Assembly (NCBI GenBank): GCA_001600695.1
Contig: BCKQ01000001.1
Location: forward strand, 2,389,880 to 2,453,879
DNA: 64,000 nucleotides
Source of the DNA: Ascoidea asiatica
Lineage: Eukaryota; Ascomycota; Saccharomycetes; Ascoideales; Ascoideaceae
Reading direction: 5' to 3'
The notes under the pieces are model-generated. The model ran no database searches, was not told the DNA's origin, and was given only the letters and a program-made list of their open reading frames with translations. Position 1 is the first letter of the stretch, and the number at the start of each line of letters is the position of its first letter. The translations under genes and the position numbers were made by a program. This document shows, in pieces, positions 12,030 through 23,272 of this stretch.

Positions 12030-12450
12030 TAAAACTCAATTGAAATGTGAGACACTCCGATTCCGACCACTCAACTGGAAACAGGCACTATGGTCGGAAG
12101 TGTGTGTACCGCACGCAGTCCAGGCCTGCTTGGTTTGCTTGGACTGCTTAGGCCACCAGAGCACTAAGGCACTAAAGCAGTAACCACAATGTTTATTTAC
12201 TTGCCAGGGGCAGTGTCCTGAACTGTGCTGCGGACAGCTCTCTGAGCAAACTGCGGTCGGGACAAGTCTTTAGGGACAACACACTCGGGACAGAGTGTTG
12301 AACCGGGCGCCGCTCTACTTTGAAGCACTGCAAACTCTATATAGGGTTTAAATTAAGCTTATGGTTACCAATTTCTATATACAGAACTAGAAACCTTATC
12401 CAAGGTTTCAGGGACTCGGTGCATACTCGCAAGAACATGTTGTTCCAGAA
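12030..12450. promoter_or_regulatory. GC-richer island upstream of CRZ1
   Basis: About 0.5-0.95 kb upstream of the CRZ1 ATG. The core 12050-12320 is near balanced base composition (for example GGACTGCTTAGGCCACCAGA, with the repeated phrase GCACTAA) inside flanks of over 75% AT. No long frame or RNA fold was recognised. Confidence 0.45.
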
Positions 12451-13247
12451 AGAATTTCAAAAACCAATATTCCTCTCTTCTTTTTGGGCTTATTATTACT
12501 AGATTAACAGATTTTTTAAAATTGAGATTGAAAATTAATCCCAACAAAACAAAAGGACATCTACATATTAGGATTTCAAAAAAAGGAAATTTTTAATTTC
12601 CATAAATATCCTTTTAGGTTGCCCAGTATCTATGTAAGTCGACATAGTATTTAAAAGAAATAAAAAACAAAAGTTTTAAAATTTTCAAAAAAACCTTTTC
12701 AGTGGTTATAAGAATTTTGAAAATAAAGAGCTTTCAAAGAAAAAATAATGTTGAAAACAATTGATTAAGTACACTTTTTAGCTTTCTAGAAGAATATGTG
12801 ATACTTTTGCGAAATATTTTTCCATTGAGTTCAAAATTGTCATAACATAAAATCTGATCTAAGGCAAAAGGTAAGACACTAAAACTACTATTACGTAGAG
12901 CAAAAAAAAGTCTAATTTCTGAATACTCACGTTATGGAAGTCCTTGGCTCAAATTCCAAATTTTAGCCAATTACCAGCCAGAAATTTAAAACTGCGAGAT
13001 AGATTTTTAGGATACTTGATTCTCAGATTCAATATAACTACAAACGAAAAAAAAGATTCTCTAGCATTTTATCAAAAAACAGATAAACCCTGGCAACTCT
13101 AACTTTCCTTTACAATTATCTGACACGAAGATTTTTGGATAGATCGAAACCCATTTTTGCTAGAGACACCTGCGTAGCCTGAGATTCTTGCCCCATCTTA
13201 AATATTTAGTTTCCTGCTGAGGCCGGTAGAAAACGTGACTTTATGCT

Positions 13248-13421
13248 TTATCCGGCTAAATATGTTCTCGGACCGGTTAAAATGGGTTGGTAAGGCGAGT
13301 AAATACAACGGCCCGACATATCGGAATCAGAACTAAGTTGTATCTTGTAATTTTGCAAAAGCAAATTCGCACAATAAAATGTACTAAGTAGAGAAAAAGA
13401 AACTCCAATTAAGAAACTCAT
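13248..13421 (-). CDS. Possible small membrane protein (57 aa), unrecognised
   Basis: From the ATG at 13419-13421 (the frame also opens from an upstream TTG, which is unlikely as a start). The product begins MSFLIGVSFSLLSTFYCANL, a plausible single membrane segment at residues 3-22, followed by a polar tail ending in PRTYLAG. It lies in a locally GC-richer patch with its own AT-rich upstream region. The N-terminal pattern loosely resembles small mitochondrial inner-membrane proteins such as MICOS Mic12/Aim5, but that is a weak impression. It may be a chance frame in a promoter island. Confidence 0.25.
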   Translation of the reverse strand: MSFLIGVSFSLLSTFYCANLLLQNYKIQLSSDSDMSGRCIYSPYQPILTGPRTYLAG

Positions 13422-13979
13422 TTTAGAACTATTCAATAAATGACAAGTCTACCGAGGTGAAGCAGCATATTATCCTTCGTGAAAACTACAGAGTTGGTTA
13501 GAATGATAAAAAGAAACTTGGTTAGTGCAAAATTTAGTATTCCATTTCTAAGATTATTATAAATATTTTTAATGAAAACTAAGTAAGTAAGATTGATTAA
13601 TAAATTGTAAAATGAAAAAATGAAAAAATAATAAAATAATAAAATAATAAAGGGATCGGTTGGAAATTTTCTTTATCATTAGAAAAAGAGAGTAAAAAAT
13701 TCCATTAAATCAGCAATTAATAAAGTATAATCAAACTAAAAATAAAAAATAAAATGAATGTTTAAACTTTTGATAAAATATGTGTGGTATGACAAAAAAA
13801 AAAGGAAAGAAGAAAAAAAAAACTGAATTAAAAAAAGTAAACCTATTCGAAGTTTCTTATGAGTGGTATTAAAGAATAAAATTAAATAAATTTGATTTGA
13901 TAAAAAAAATAAAATCAAAACGGATAAAGTCAATCTAACAATAACAAAGAGTTTAAAAGTAAAAATCAACAAACTTAGT

Positions 13980-16900
13980 CTAATTGGAAACAGAAGCGGC
14001 TTCAGTTTTTACCTCAGTTTTTTCTTCGACTTTCTTTTCTAATTTTTCAATTTTAATTTTAAGATCAAAATATTCCTTGTTTAATTTTTCACTTTTAGAA
14101 GTTAGGTCTTCGATTTCTTTCTCTTTAACAGATTTTTCAGCTTCAATTTTCTTAAGTGCCTCGGTTTCTTTTAATAGGGATTTCTTCAAATCAATAACTT
14201 CTTTTAAGGCCTTCTCTTTTTCATTAGATGCCTCAACTAATTTATTTTTATAATCGGAAACGGATTTTTCAGTTTCAAGTATTTTTTTTTCATTCAAGCT
14301 AGCATCACCTCTCAATTTTTTAATTAATTCTTCTTTTTGAGCTGCCTCTACTTTCAATTGCTCAATATCCTTTCCAAATTTATTTAACTCAGAAGCCATT
14401 TTTGCAGAAGTTTCATTAGACAGTTTCAATTCTGCAGAAGTTTTCACCAAATCTTTGGATTTAAGCTCAATTTTTTCATTTAAGTCTTTCAAAGAGTTAG
14501 CTAGCTTGATATCAGCTTCTTTTAATTTAGATTTGTTTTCTTCAACTAGCTTTTCACTATTACTAATTTTAGCTTTCAAATCATTAATAGAAGCACTTGA
14601 ATTTTTTAATTCTTCAACTTTTGTTTTAACTTCTTTCTCTAAAGAAGAAATTTTACTTTCCGCTGTGCTAACACTCTTTTTTAATTCTACAGCCTCCGAT
14701 CTACTTTTTCCCAAATCAGCTTTTGTTTTAGTTAAATCATCGTTTGTAGATTGAATTTTTTTTTCTAATTCATCACTATTCTTTGTTAGTTCTTCTTTAA
14801 CTTTCAAAAGAGCAATTTCATTTTTTTTACTTTCAGACAATGAAGATTTAGCTTCTTCTAGGTTTTTGGTAATTTCCGATTTTTTTACAGAAATACTGTC
14901 AAATAGTTTTTGGCTTTCCTTCAAAGATGTATCAATTTTTTCACCTTTATCAACTTCATTTTTGACATCTAATTCTAATTTTTTGATAATAATAGATTTA
15001 TCATTCGATTCTTTTTTAGCATCTTCAACAAATTTCTTAAAATCAGTTAATTGCTTGGATAATAAACCGGATTTTTCATTAGCAGCTTTTAATTCTGTAA
15101 GAACTTTTTTCAATTCAGCTTCTTTTGAAGAAGTTACTTTTTGGGACTCTTCAATTATTTTTTTCATAGAATCTATTTCCGCAACTAAAAGCGAAGATTT
15201 TTCAGTTAATACTTTCAATTCTGAAACTTTATTCTCGATATCTTTATTTGACATGTCTAAAGATTTCTTCATGCTTGAAATATCATTGCTTAAAGATAAT
15301 GATTTATCGTTTGATAATTTTAATTGATCACTTGTTTTTTTAAGTTCACTGGTTTTAGAAGAAATTTCATCATTCAATTGTTTTACTGTTGATTTTAACT
15401 CAACTTCTTTCCCTTCTAATTTTTTTTGACTTTCTTGTAAGTTTTTTTGATAGTCTGAAATTTTAGTATTTAGAGATTCGATAGAATTATTGGCTTTTTT
15501 TAATTCTTCGACTTTTAATTTGATGTTATTTTCAGATTCTGTTGCTTTTGCATTAGTAGATTTAGTTAATTCATCTAATTCGGAGCATTTTTTCATTAAA
15601 TCCTTTTGAGTTTTAGTTAATTCAGTATTTGCAATAGTAAGTTTACTTTCCAACTCTTTTTTGAAATGTGCTAATTCTTCTTTCTCTTTCGAAAGATTGA
15701 TTCCAATCATTTTACTATCTGCCAAAGATTTTTCCAAGTTTGCTACATTTTCTGATAAAGTGTTGATTTTACCGTCCTTTTCGGCCAAACATGTCTTATT
15801 TGTAGCTAAAGATTTTGTTGCTTCAGTGAAGGAGATTGTTAAAGATTCAAATTTTTTTAATTTTAATAAACTCTTCATTTCTAAATCTTTAAGTAAAACT
15901 TCTGTACTAGATTTTTGCTGTTCAGTAGTAAGTAACTTAGCTTTCAACGAATCAAGCTCTTTTGATTGTTTGGCAAATTCCTCTTTTTGAGTTGTGATAG
16001 TTGATTTAGATTCTTTATCTAACTTAGCATAATCTGCTTTAGCAGTTTCAAGCTCTTTAGATAGTGAAATTAATTCCTTAGATTTATTCTCAATCTCACT
16101 AGATAATTGTTCAGTTTCTTTTTTGAAAATTTGTAAAGAAGAAGTGATTTTTTTAATTGTTTCTTCTTTAATGGCAATATCTTTTTCAAATTCGTTAATA
16201 ACGGTTTTATTGGTATCAAGAGAAATATTAAGAGCTGCAATCTTATTTGATAAATCTTCGTTTCTTTTTTTTTCTTCCCCTAATTTCAAATTTAGCTCTT
16301 TTATCACTTGGGCATTGTTAGTAGTAATATCTTTTATCTTTAGTTCAAGGGATCCAATTTCTTTTACTTTCATCTGTAAACTACTCTCTGTATTGGATAA
16401 ACTGGCTTTGCTTTTCTCTAATTCCGCTTTCAAAGAAGTGAGATTCTCACTAAGCTTTTTCATAGTAATGGAGTTTTCCGAACCTGTTAACGTTAATCTT
16501 TTTATTTCTTTTTCCTTTTGAGCAGAAGTTTCGCTGAGCTTTAAATTTAGATCTTCTAACAGTCTAGATCTTTCTTCAATTTGAGCAGTTAAGGTCTTGA
16601 TTTTCCCATTTTTATCATTAAGTTCAGTGGTTAAAGAATTTTTCTCCTTTTCAAATGTATCTTTTTGAATATTTAATTCTTTGATTTTGGTTGAATAACC
16701 ACTAATTTCAGAGCCTTTAAGTTTTAGCTTTTCTTCACCTTCAGATTTTTCTTTTTTTAATTGAGATATTTGAGTATTAACTGTCTTTAATTTGTTCTCC
16801 AAGAGATCAATTGTTTTTTGAAAGGAAGTATTTTCATTAACTAATAGATTAATCTTTGAAGTCAATTGAGTATTAAGCTCTGTTGTCTTGTCCATTTCAG

Positions 16901-17063
16901 ACTGTTTGAGAGCTAATTGATCATCGCGATCTTTGCTAGTAAGTTCAATTTCATTTGCAAACTCTTTTCTCAATTCCTCTGAAATTTTCTTTTGAGCAGA
17001 ATTATCAAACACTTTTGTTAATACTAAAGTGAAAATTGCTGAACCAGCTATTTCAGCAAACAT
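13980..17063 (-). CDS. Long coiled-coil protein with short hydrophobic N-terminus, function unknown
   Basis: A 1027-residue protein starting at the ATG at 17061-17063. Residues 1-18 (MFAEIAGSAIFTLVLTKV) are hydrophobic enough for a marginal membrane anchor or amphipathic segment. Everything from about residue 25 to the end is Lys/Glu/Ser/Leu-rich coiled coil with hardly any proline or aromatic residues. Internal repetition is visible in recurring phrases such as SELKK, ELKxxNEKS and LxKTSxELK. It is a paralogue of the fragment at 3-773. The domain-free build recalls golgins, Mlp or myosin-tail proteins, but I see no GRIP, motor or zinc-binding module, so no symbol is given. Upstream (17518-17605) are CGCG-containing sites including one ACGCGT. 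Confidence 0.8.
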   Translation of the reverse strand: MFAEIAGSAIFTLVLTKVFDNSAQKKISEELRKEFANEIELTSKDRDDQLALKQSEMDKTTELNTQLTSKINLLVNENTSFQKTIDLLENKLKTVNTQISQLKKEKSEGEEKLKLKGSEISGYSTKIKELNIQKDTFEKEKNSLTTELNDKNGKIKTLTAQIEERSRLLEDLNLKLSETSAQKEKEIKRLTLTGSENSITMKKLSENLTSLKAELEKSKASLSNTESSLQMKVKEIGSLELKIKDITTNNAQVIKELNLKLGEEKKRNEDLSNKIAALNISLDTNKTVINEFEKDIAIKEETIKKITSSLQIFKKETEQLSSEIENKSKELISLSKELETAKADYAKLDKESKSTITTQKEEFAKQSKELDSLKAKLLTTEQQKSSTEVLLKDLEMKSLLKLKKFESLTISFTEATKSLATNKTCLAEKDGKINTLSENVANLEKSLADSKMIGINLSKEKEELAHFKKELESKLTIANTELTKTQKDLMKKCSELDELTKSTNAKATESENNIKLKVEELKKANNSIESLNTKISDYQKNLQESQKKLEGKEVELKSTVKQLNDEISSKTSELKKTSDQLKLSNDKSLSLSNDISSMKKSLDMSNKDIENKVSELKVLTEKSSLLVAEIDSMKKIIEESQKVTSSKEAELKKVLTELKAANEKSGLLSKQLTDFKKFVEDAKKESNDKSIIIKKLELDVKNEVDKGEKIDTSLKESQKLFDSISVKKSEITKNLEEAKSSLSESKKNEIALLKVKEELTKNSDELEKKIQSTNDDLTKTKADLGKSRSEAVELKKSVSTAESKISSLEKEVKTKVEELKNSSASINDLKAKISNSEKLVEENKSKLKEADIKLANSLKDLNEKIELKSKDLVKTSAELKLSNETSAKMASELNKFGKDIEQLKVEAAQKEELIKKLRGDASLNEKKILETEKSVSDYKNKLVEASNEKEKALKEVIDLKKSLLKETEALKKIEAEKSVKEKEIEDLTSKSEKLNKEYFDLKIKIEKLEKKVEEKTEVKTEAASVSN

Positions 17064-17925
17064 GGTTACAAGCGTTGGATTTTGAGAACGAAATGGAAAA
17101 ATTTTGAAAATATATTACTATTCAAAAACTTATTTGCTGAAAATAAAAATAAAATAGTTAATAATGATAATGATATAAAGCCTGATTTATTTGAAAAAAA
17201 ACTAATTGATAAACTGTTATTAAGTTTTGTAAAGAAATTTATTTGAAAAAATAATTGGATACACGTATAATTTGGAAGATACTGCAACTATTAACATATG
17301 TATTTTTTAACATAATTCTTGATATTACGCCTACAGTAGTGTTATGTAATCTTTCAACTATGGACTATTTACATTCTTTACCGTTAATTATTAAAGGTTG
17401 ATTTCCAGATTTGCTGATTTGGCCTTATTTTTTCGATTCGTCATTTTACGATTCAAAACCTTGGAAATTCTTTTTTTTTAGGTCAATCAATCTTCACACT
17501 GAAAGTTAGGTCAAAATGCGCGCGTTTTAAGATTTCATAGCCCACAGAATTTGGCTTAATGGAAAAAGCGTCAGGTTTACTATGGATAACGCATAATGCA
17601 CGCGTTTTTAATCAACAACTTTAGAAGCATCAACTTTTAACATCTAACAAAGTCAAATCATTTACCAAAACAATCATAAAACATTCATAGAACTGTTATC
17701 AAAAAAAAAAAGCATTTGTAGGTATTAATATAACTCTTATTTTTTTAGCTCGGAATTCGCACTTTTGTTTTTTTATGTTTTTTTGAGTGGCATTACGCTT
17801 ATCGCTTTTTTTTCTACTTGAGTTTCTTATCTTTTGTACTCATTTTTCTCCAAATAATAAAATTATTTATTAACGACTAATTATTTACAAAACTTATAAA
17901 TGGTATCCTTTTTGGAATCATTTTA
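17064..17925. promoter_or_regulatory. Promoter gap of the coiled-coil gene, with CGCG/MCB-like sites
   Basis: AT-rich apart from 17515-17610. That patch holds GCGCGCGT at 17518-17525 and a perfect ACGCGT (MluI cell-cycle box) at 17600-17605, about 460-540 bp upstream of the ATG. These sites are bound by MBF at G1/S in budding yeasts; control of this gene by MBF is an inference. Confidence 0.4.
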
Positions 17926-20582
17926 TCATTTTGTTTCCCATTGAGCAAAAACACACCATGCTACACCAGCATCAGTTGTTACTAATCCTTTCCAAATGCC
18001 AGAAGCATCGATCATTGTTTTAGCCTCCCATTCTCCATAGGGTTCATTAGGATTTCTTTTTTGTAATTCAATAATTCTACCTTCAGGACTTTGTATTGAT
18101 AGCTTTGTATTATTAGAAAGAAAACTTCTATTCAAGCTTTTTGATGGATGTTGCACGATTTTGAAGACATATGAAGAATTATTCAACAATTTTCCAACCT
18201 GGGGCTCCTTAACATATAAATCTTGATTTTGACACATTGGTGTTGGATATCTTGAAACAAAGGTCATTGATTTCAGAGACTCCCCTTCATGATATAATGG
18301 AATAGATATTGATAATGGATGAATATCTTCCAAATTTTTTTGCATACCTCTAGGACCTGCATGAATTTCAAGAAACCCCATTGATGATTTACTAGGCAAC
18401 AAAGCTTTAATCTTATAAAACTTTCGATTTGATTTCCAATAAACTTGACAAATAGTTAATGATTTTGCAGGATTTATTTTCATCATTTTTGCATTATTTC
18501 CGGAAAGATTGGAATTATATGATTCTGTTATGTCACCTGAATTAATAGTTGAAAATACTTCAATGCAGCTTGGAACTTCTAAATCCATTTCAAAAATTTC
18601 TTGGTCTTTCATTCTAGTAAATGCCCTATTATATCGATATAATCTCAACTGATTTTTGAAAAAACTTGGCAAGCAAACAGGTAATGAAGATGCAATTAAC
18701 GAATCTATAGGCGGGACAATGTGTTGATGCTCTACCAATAATGGAATATGTGTATATATCAATTCTAGAGGTTTGACAAGAAAATATATCGAGTTATCTT
18801 TATAATCACGAGTCATCAGTGTCATGGAACCAAATGAAGAATCAGGATCTTCTCTTTTGAAATTATCATGTTTATTATAAGCTCTTAAAGAATCACCTAA
18901 AGGATTCGATTTATTAGCAAGAAAACAATCAATGAATCTCCATTCCTGCTTTTCCACATTTTCATATTCAGTTATATCTTTTTTGTTGAGATAATCCAAG
19001 CCAATCAAAACTGAATTCCATATATGATTAGATTGTAAATTTTCAGTATCAGAAAATGGATCTTTGAGGCAACCTAAAATAAGTTCATTTTTAATTCCCA
19101 ATTGGTCAAGAAAAAATTTGAATAGCCATGCAATTTCATATTTATTACCTTGACGATTTCTGAAAACTTGACTTAAATTGCTTGGCTCATATCTCACATC
19201 CATCTGAGGTTGTTGAATTGTATTAATCAATTCCATTTTTTCTGTGCAAAAAATGTATACAGCTCTTATTATATCCATAGTAGAGCTATATTTTACCCCA
19301 ATTTCATTGCTGATAAATGTTTTAGGAGAAACATATGGTAAAGACTTCAACCCTTTCACAAATGTGTCGACCATTTTGAAACGAATTAAAAGGGTTTTAC
19401 CAAACTCCTGTTCTATTTCATCTTCACCTATCTCATCTTTAGTTATTGGAGGAGGAGGTAATCTTTTGAGACGACTATTAGTTACTTTTCTATCACCTAC
19501 TATAACTTTTTCATTTACATTGACTTTTTTAATCATTTTATGAGGTTCTAATATTATAAAATTTTCTCTTTCGAGTACTCTCTTAATTCTTTGTTGCTTC
19601 TCTTTTGAAGATAGGGATCCAGATCTATTTAATTCTGATCTTCCTTCAATATACACAGCTTCGTCATCTAAGTTATCAATCAATAAGTCATTGAAATTTT
19701 TAGTCATAGTTTTTGGATTATTATTACTTACTTTACTTGCACTACTTTCGTTAATGGTTGATTTGAATAGCTTTTTGAAAAAGCTTTGCTTTGTTGCTTT
19801 TCTATTTTTTTGTTCACCAAATAAAATTTCCAAAGGATCAAAGTTTGGATCAAAATTTGGATCACTATTTATATTGTTATCCGCATACTCTTTTTGAAGT
19901 TTTGCAATTCTCTGTTGTTTTTCTTTTTCATAAAGTTCTTTGTCTATAACTTCTTGAAATTGACCCAGAGGAATTGTGTTAACCTTAGTATCTGCTACTC
20001 TTTTATAGTAACCAGTTTTCATAAATTCACTTGGAATATCATTTTGAAAATCTTCAATTTTTACTTGTGTAGGCAATTGAACATGAATAGGTTTAGGAGA
20101 AGGAGATGAAGAATGAGTAGGAACAGGAGGAGCAAAACTTTCTTTTTGTTTATGTCTCAGATAACTGCCTGCACTAGTAGCACTAAAACTAGTTAGATCT
20201 GTTGAAGCAGAAAAGGTTGAGTCAGCTACGCTATCTGCTGTTTGACTTAAGTAATAAGGGCCGGAAGAATTAGAATAAAAGGCTGCAATTGGATTATTCG
20301 AATAATTATCATTTGTTGAAGTAGATAATGTTTCTGGATCATAAGGTGGTACAAAATCATTTGAAACTGGTGCAAATGAATTATTTTTTTGAATTAAACT
20401 TTTTATATAATTCATTTGCAGATCATCAAAATGTTGATTAAAGTCATTTTTATTGTATTGAAAACGTGCAGGCAATGATTGAATAGAAATATCTGGATTT
20501 GAAGAATCAGCAAATTCTCTAGGATAATGATTATAATTATTATCGTGCTTTGAATTGTGATGATTGTTAGTGTTATTGTAGA

Positions 20583-20637
<55 letters not shown>

Positions 20638-21570
20638 GATGCCATTATTATTATCGTGAAAAGAAGCAAGTAATTTATTATCAGAATAAGATTTTTTAAT
20701 TAGTGGAACAGTATGCTTTGGAGGTGGCGGAGGCACTAAATTATCGGAAGTGACAGACAGATTATCACTGAAATCATCATTATAATCATCATTAAAATCA
20801 TTTTGAGATAAAAATAGATTATTAAAAGAAACCTTTTTGGATATATTTTCAGCATTATCGCTACCAATTAAATTTTGATTTTCAAGTTTAATTGTTGAAC
20901 TATTCGAGAAATTTCTTGGTGGATTGTCCAAAGAAATATCATTATTTGAGAAAGAAGGGGGAATAGGAAAAGGAGGGACAAATGCTAAAGGCATTGAAGC
21001 CGATTTCGGTAAAAATTGATGTTGTTTTAATTGATTTTTTGGTTGAAACTGATTAAAACTTTGATTTGATATATTTTGAGGACTATTGATAATTTGGTGA
21101 TTATGAATACCATTAATATTATGGATATTGTTTCCAATATAAGATTCAGACACTTGCTTTTTGTGATGAATATTTTTTCTTTGTTTGGTTTGATTAAATT
21201 GATTAATTTGGTTATTTGGGTTAAAGTGATTAAGTTGATTAGCTTGAGCTAGTTGATTTGATTGATTAGGTAAACTGGGTTGATTAATTTGGTTAATTTG
21301 ATTAGATTGATTAGATTGACTAGGTTTGTTAGTGATTGAAAGATCTAATTTCTTTTCAGTTACTGGATCAATTAGCTCAACATAATTTGAGGGAAAATTA
21401 CCAGTCATTTTATTTCTTTTCAGTCTCCCATACCACCAGTTACCATCACCAAAACTTATAACTTCGATTTTCTCACCTTCAATAAAACCTAAATCATCAT
21501 TTTGCTCACCACCCCAAGAATAAGTTGCTTTTACCATGCAAGGTAAAGATATATTTGAAGGAATTCCCAT
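17926..21570 (-). CDS. CYK3: Cytokinesis protein Cyk3 (SH3 + transglutaminase-like)
   Basis: A 1214-residue protein with an N-terminal SH3 domain at about 11-67 (ATYSW, EGEKIEVISFGDGNWWYGRL, GNFPSNYVEL). A long Asn/Gln linker follows, with proline runs and an Asn run encoded by (TTA)n, and then a transglutaminase-like domain at about 770-890. In that domain the motif reads GNKYEIAWLFKFFLDQLGI: a lysine (about K810) stands where an active enzyme has its catalytic cysteine. The His (NHIWNSVLI, about 849) and Asp (EWRFIDC, about 881) positions remain. Loss of the cysteine is known for Cyk3, which acts at the bud neck to promote primary septum formation and is not an active enzyme. Length and architecture match, so the assignment is secure. 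Confidence 0.92.
20583..20638. repeat. (TTA)n / poly-Asn codon repeat in CYK3
   Basis: A long uninterrupted triplet run encoding consecutive Asn residues of CYK3 on the minus strand. Confidence 0.9.
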
Positions 21571-23272
21571 TTCAAATAATTTTGAGTAGTATAAAATATG
21601 AAAATTAAAAATATGAAGATATATGCTAAAAAAAAAAGTAAATTATATGAATTAGTTAAGTGAATTGAATGGAATTGAACTGAAATGAAGTAAAGTAAAT
21701 TGAATGAACTAATATAGTATTATATATTGATAGTTTATATTAATACATATATATATATATGCTTAGATTAGCTAAAATGAGGAATAACTAAGATTTAAAA
21801 GAAGAAAAGAAATGAACTCGATAGTTTGGATAATATCAATAAATTTAGATAGTTTGGATAAAAGTAGTTTGAAATTAGTTTTCTTAAAATTTTGAACTAC
21901 CAGCCATTCGCAATAAAGATAAAATTGACTGAAAATATACTGTAAGGGGAGAAATAAAAAAAATATATATATTCCAGGATCAAAATCGATGAATATAAAT
22001 TTTGAAACAGATTAATGACCGAAATGAAACCAGATGAAAAGTGAAGTTGAATTAAATTAAATTGATTTGGTTTAAATGAATTCTGGTTGAGTTGAAATGA
22101 AATGAAGTAAAAAGAATATAATATGAAAAAGGAATATTGAATTGGGGTTGAATGTGATGCTTTAGACTATTGTTCCATTGGAATATTTCTATTACTAGTA
22201 ACCATTCAGAAAATCGTATATCAGACTATCTACCTATTGCATCTATCTCGACATTTATTTTTATTTCTATATCTATTTCTATCTACCATACTTGAATTTC
22301 TACATGTATCTAAAATATATGGAACAAGTTACATGGAAGATAGTACTGCTTTGCTTCTCTTTACTTTTTTTTAGTGTAAATTGTCCAGAAGTCGTTGATT
22401 TTGAAATTGAGATGGATTAACTTGGATTAATTTGGATTAATGTTTATTATTGTTTATTTTGATTTTCTAGGATTTTTTTTTGATTTGCTCGATTTGTTTG
22501 CTAGGAAAGAGTGTAGTTTTTATTCGGTGCTGGAATACGCATGTTTTTGTCAACACTCGACCTGTGCTTCTTTGTTGCCGTTGGTGGTTCTCGATTTTTC
22601 TGCACTGGACGGTGTTGATGTTTTACCTCTTTAGGAGCACAGTCTAACCGGGCTGGTTCATTTCGTGGCTTCCGCGTCAGACAGAGTAGTTAAACAGAAA
22701 TAGACGGGAGGTCACGAGAACACGTTCAGAGGTAAAATATCCACATAGTTGGCGACGACTTCATCAAAAGTGGTTATTTTTTGAAATTTAATTTTAATAG
22801 GAAATACAAGATTAGCAAATATGTGGCTGGGAATTGAGAGAGTTGGTAAACGTTAAGGAGGTTGAATGCTGATTTTGGTAACGTTAACAATAAATATTCG
22901 ATACTTAATAATCATAAAAACAGGACAATCAACATTTTTTTTTCATGAAATATACTTTCAATAATATCCAGATGAGAACAATTGTTTTGAATACCAACTT
23001 TAGTCTATTAAATAATCCAATTATCTGCTTTTTTCTGTTAGATTAATATATCGTATTCATTCCAGATTATCTTTATCACTTCAACTATTCTTGGCAATAA
23101 TGCTCGCTTTATCTCATGAGCACCCTTTTTTGAAATAAAATCAATAAACACTAATAAAGCAACAACACTCATATTACAATATATACTCAATTACTTTATA
23201 TTTAGTGCAAATACCATACTATCTCATAATATAAGTCTGAAATAGATCTATAATTATAATCAATAATATATT
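21571..23272. promoter_or_regulatory. Divergent promoter region between CYK3 and the Asn-rich gene
   Basis: A 1.7 kb region serving two outward-facing genes. Near CYK3 it is low-complexity (GAAATGAAGTAAA-like phrases repeated at about 21660-21710 and again at 22080-22110; an AT-dinucleotide run near 21750). A GC-richer island lies at 22490-22760 with a patch around GGGCTGGTTCATTTCGTGGC. A 64-codon frame at 22440-22634 overlaps the island and has no recognisable feature. Confidence 0.5.

Larger units (their letters stand above)
11496..13979. other. Gap upstream of CRZ1
   Basis: Holds the CRZ1 promoter with a strong GC-richer island at 12030-12450 and a second, weaker one at about 13070-13340 around a short possible gene (13248-13421). 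The remainder is AT-rich with homopolymer A/T runs. Other frames (for example 13736-13972) are A/T-run artefacts. Confidence 0.55.
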
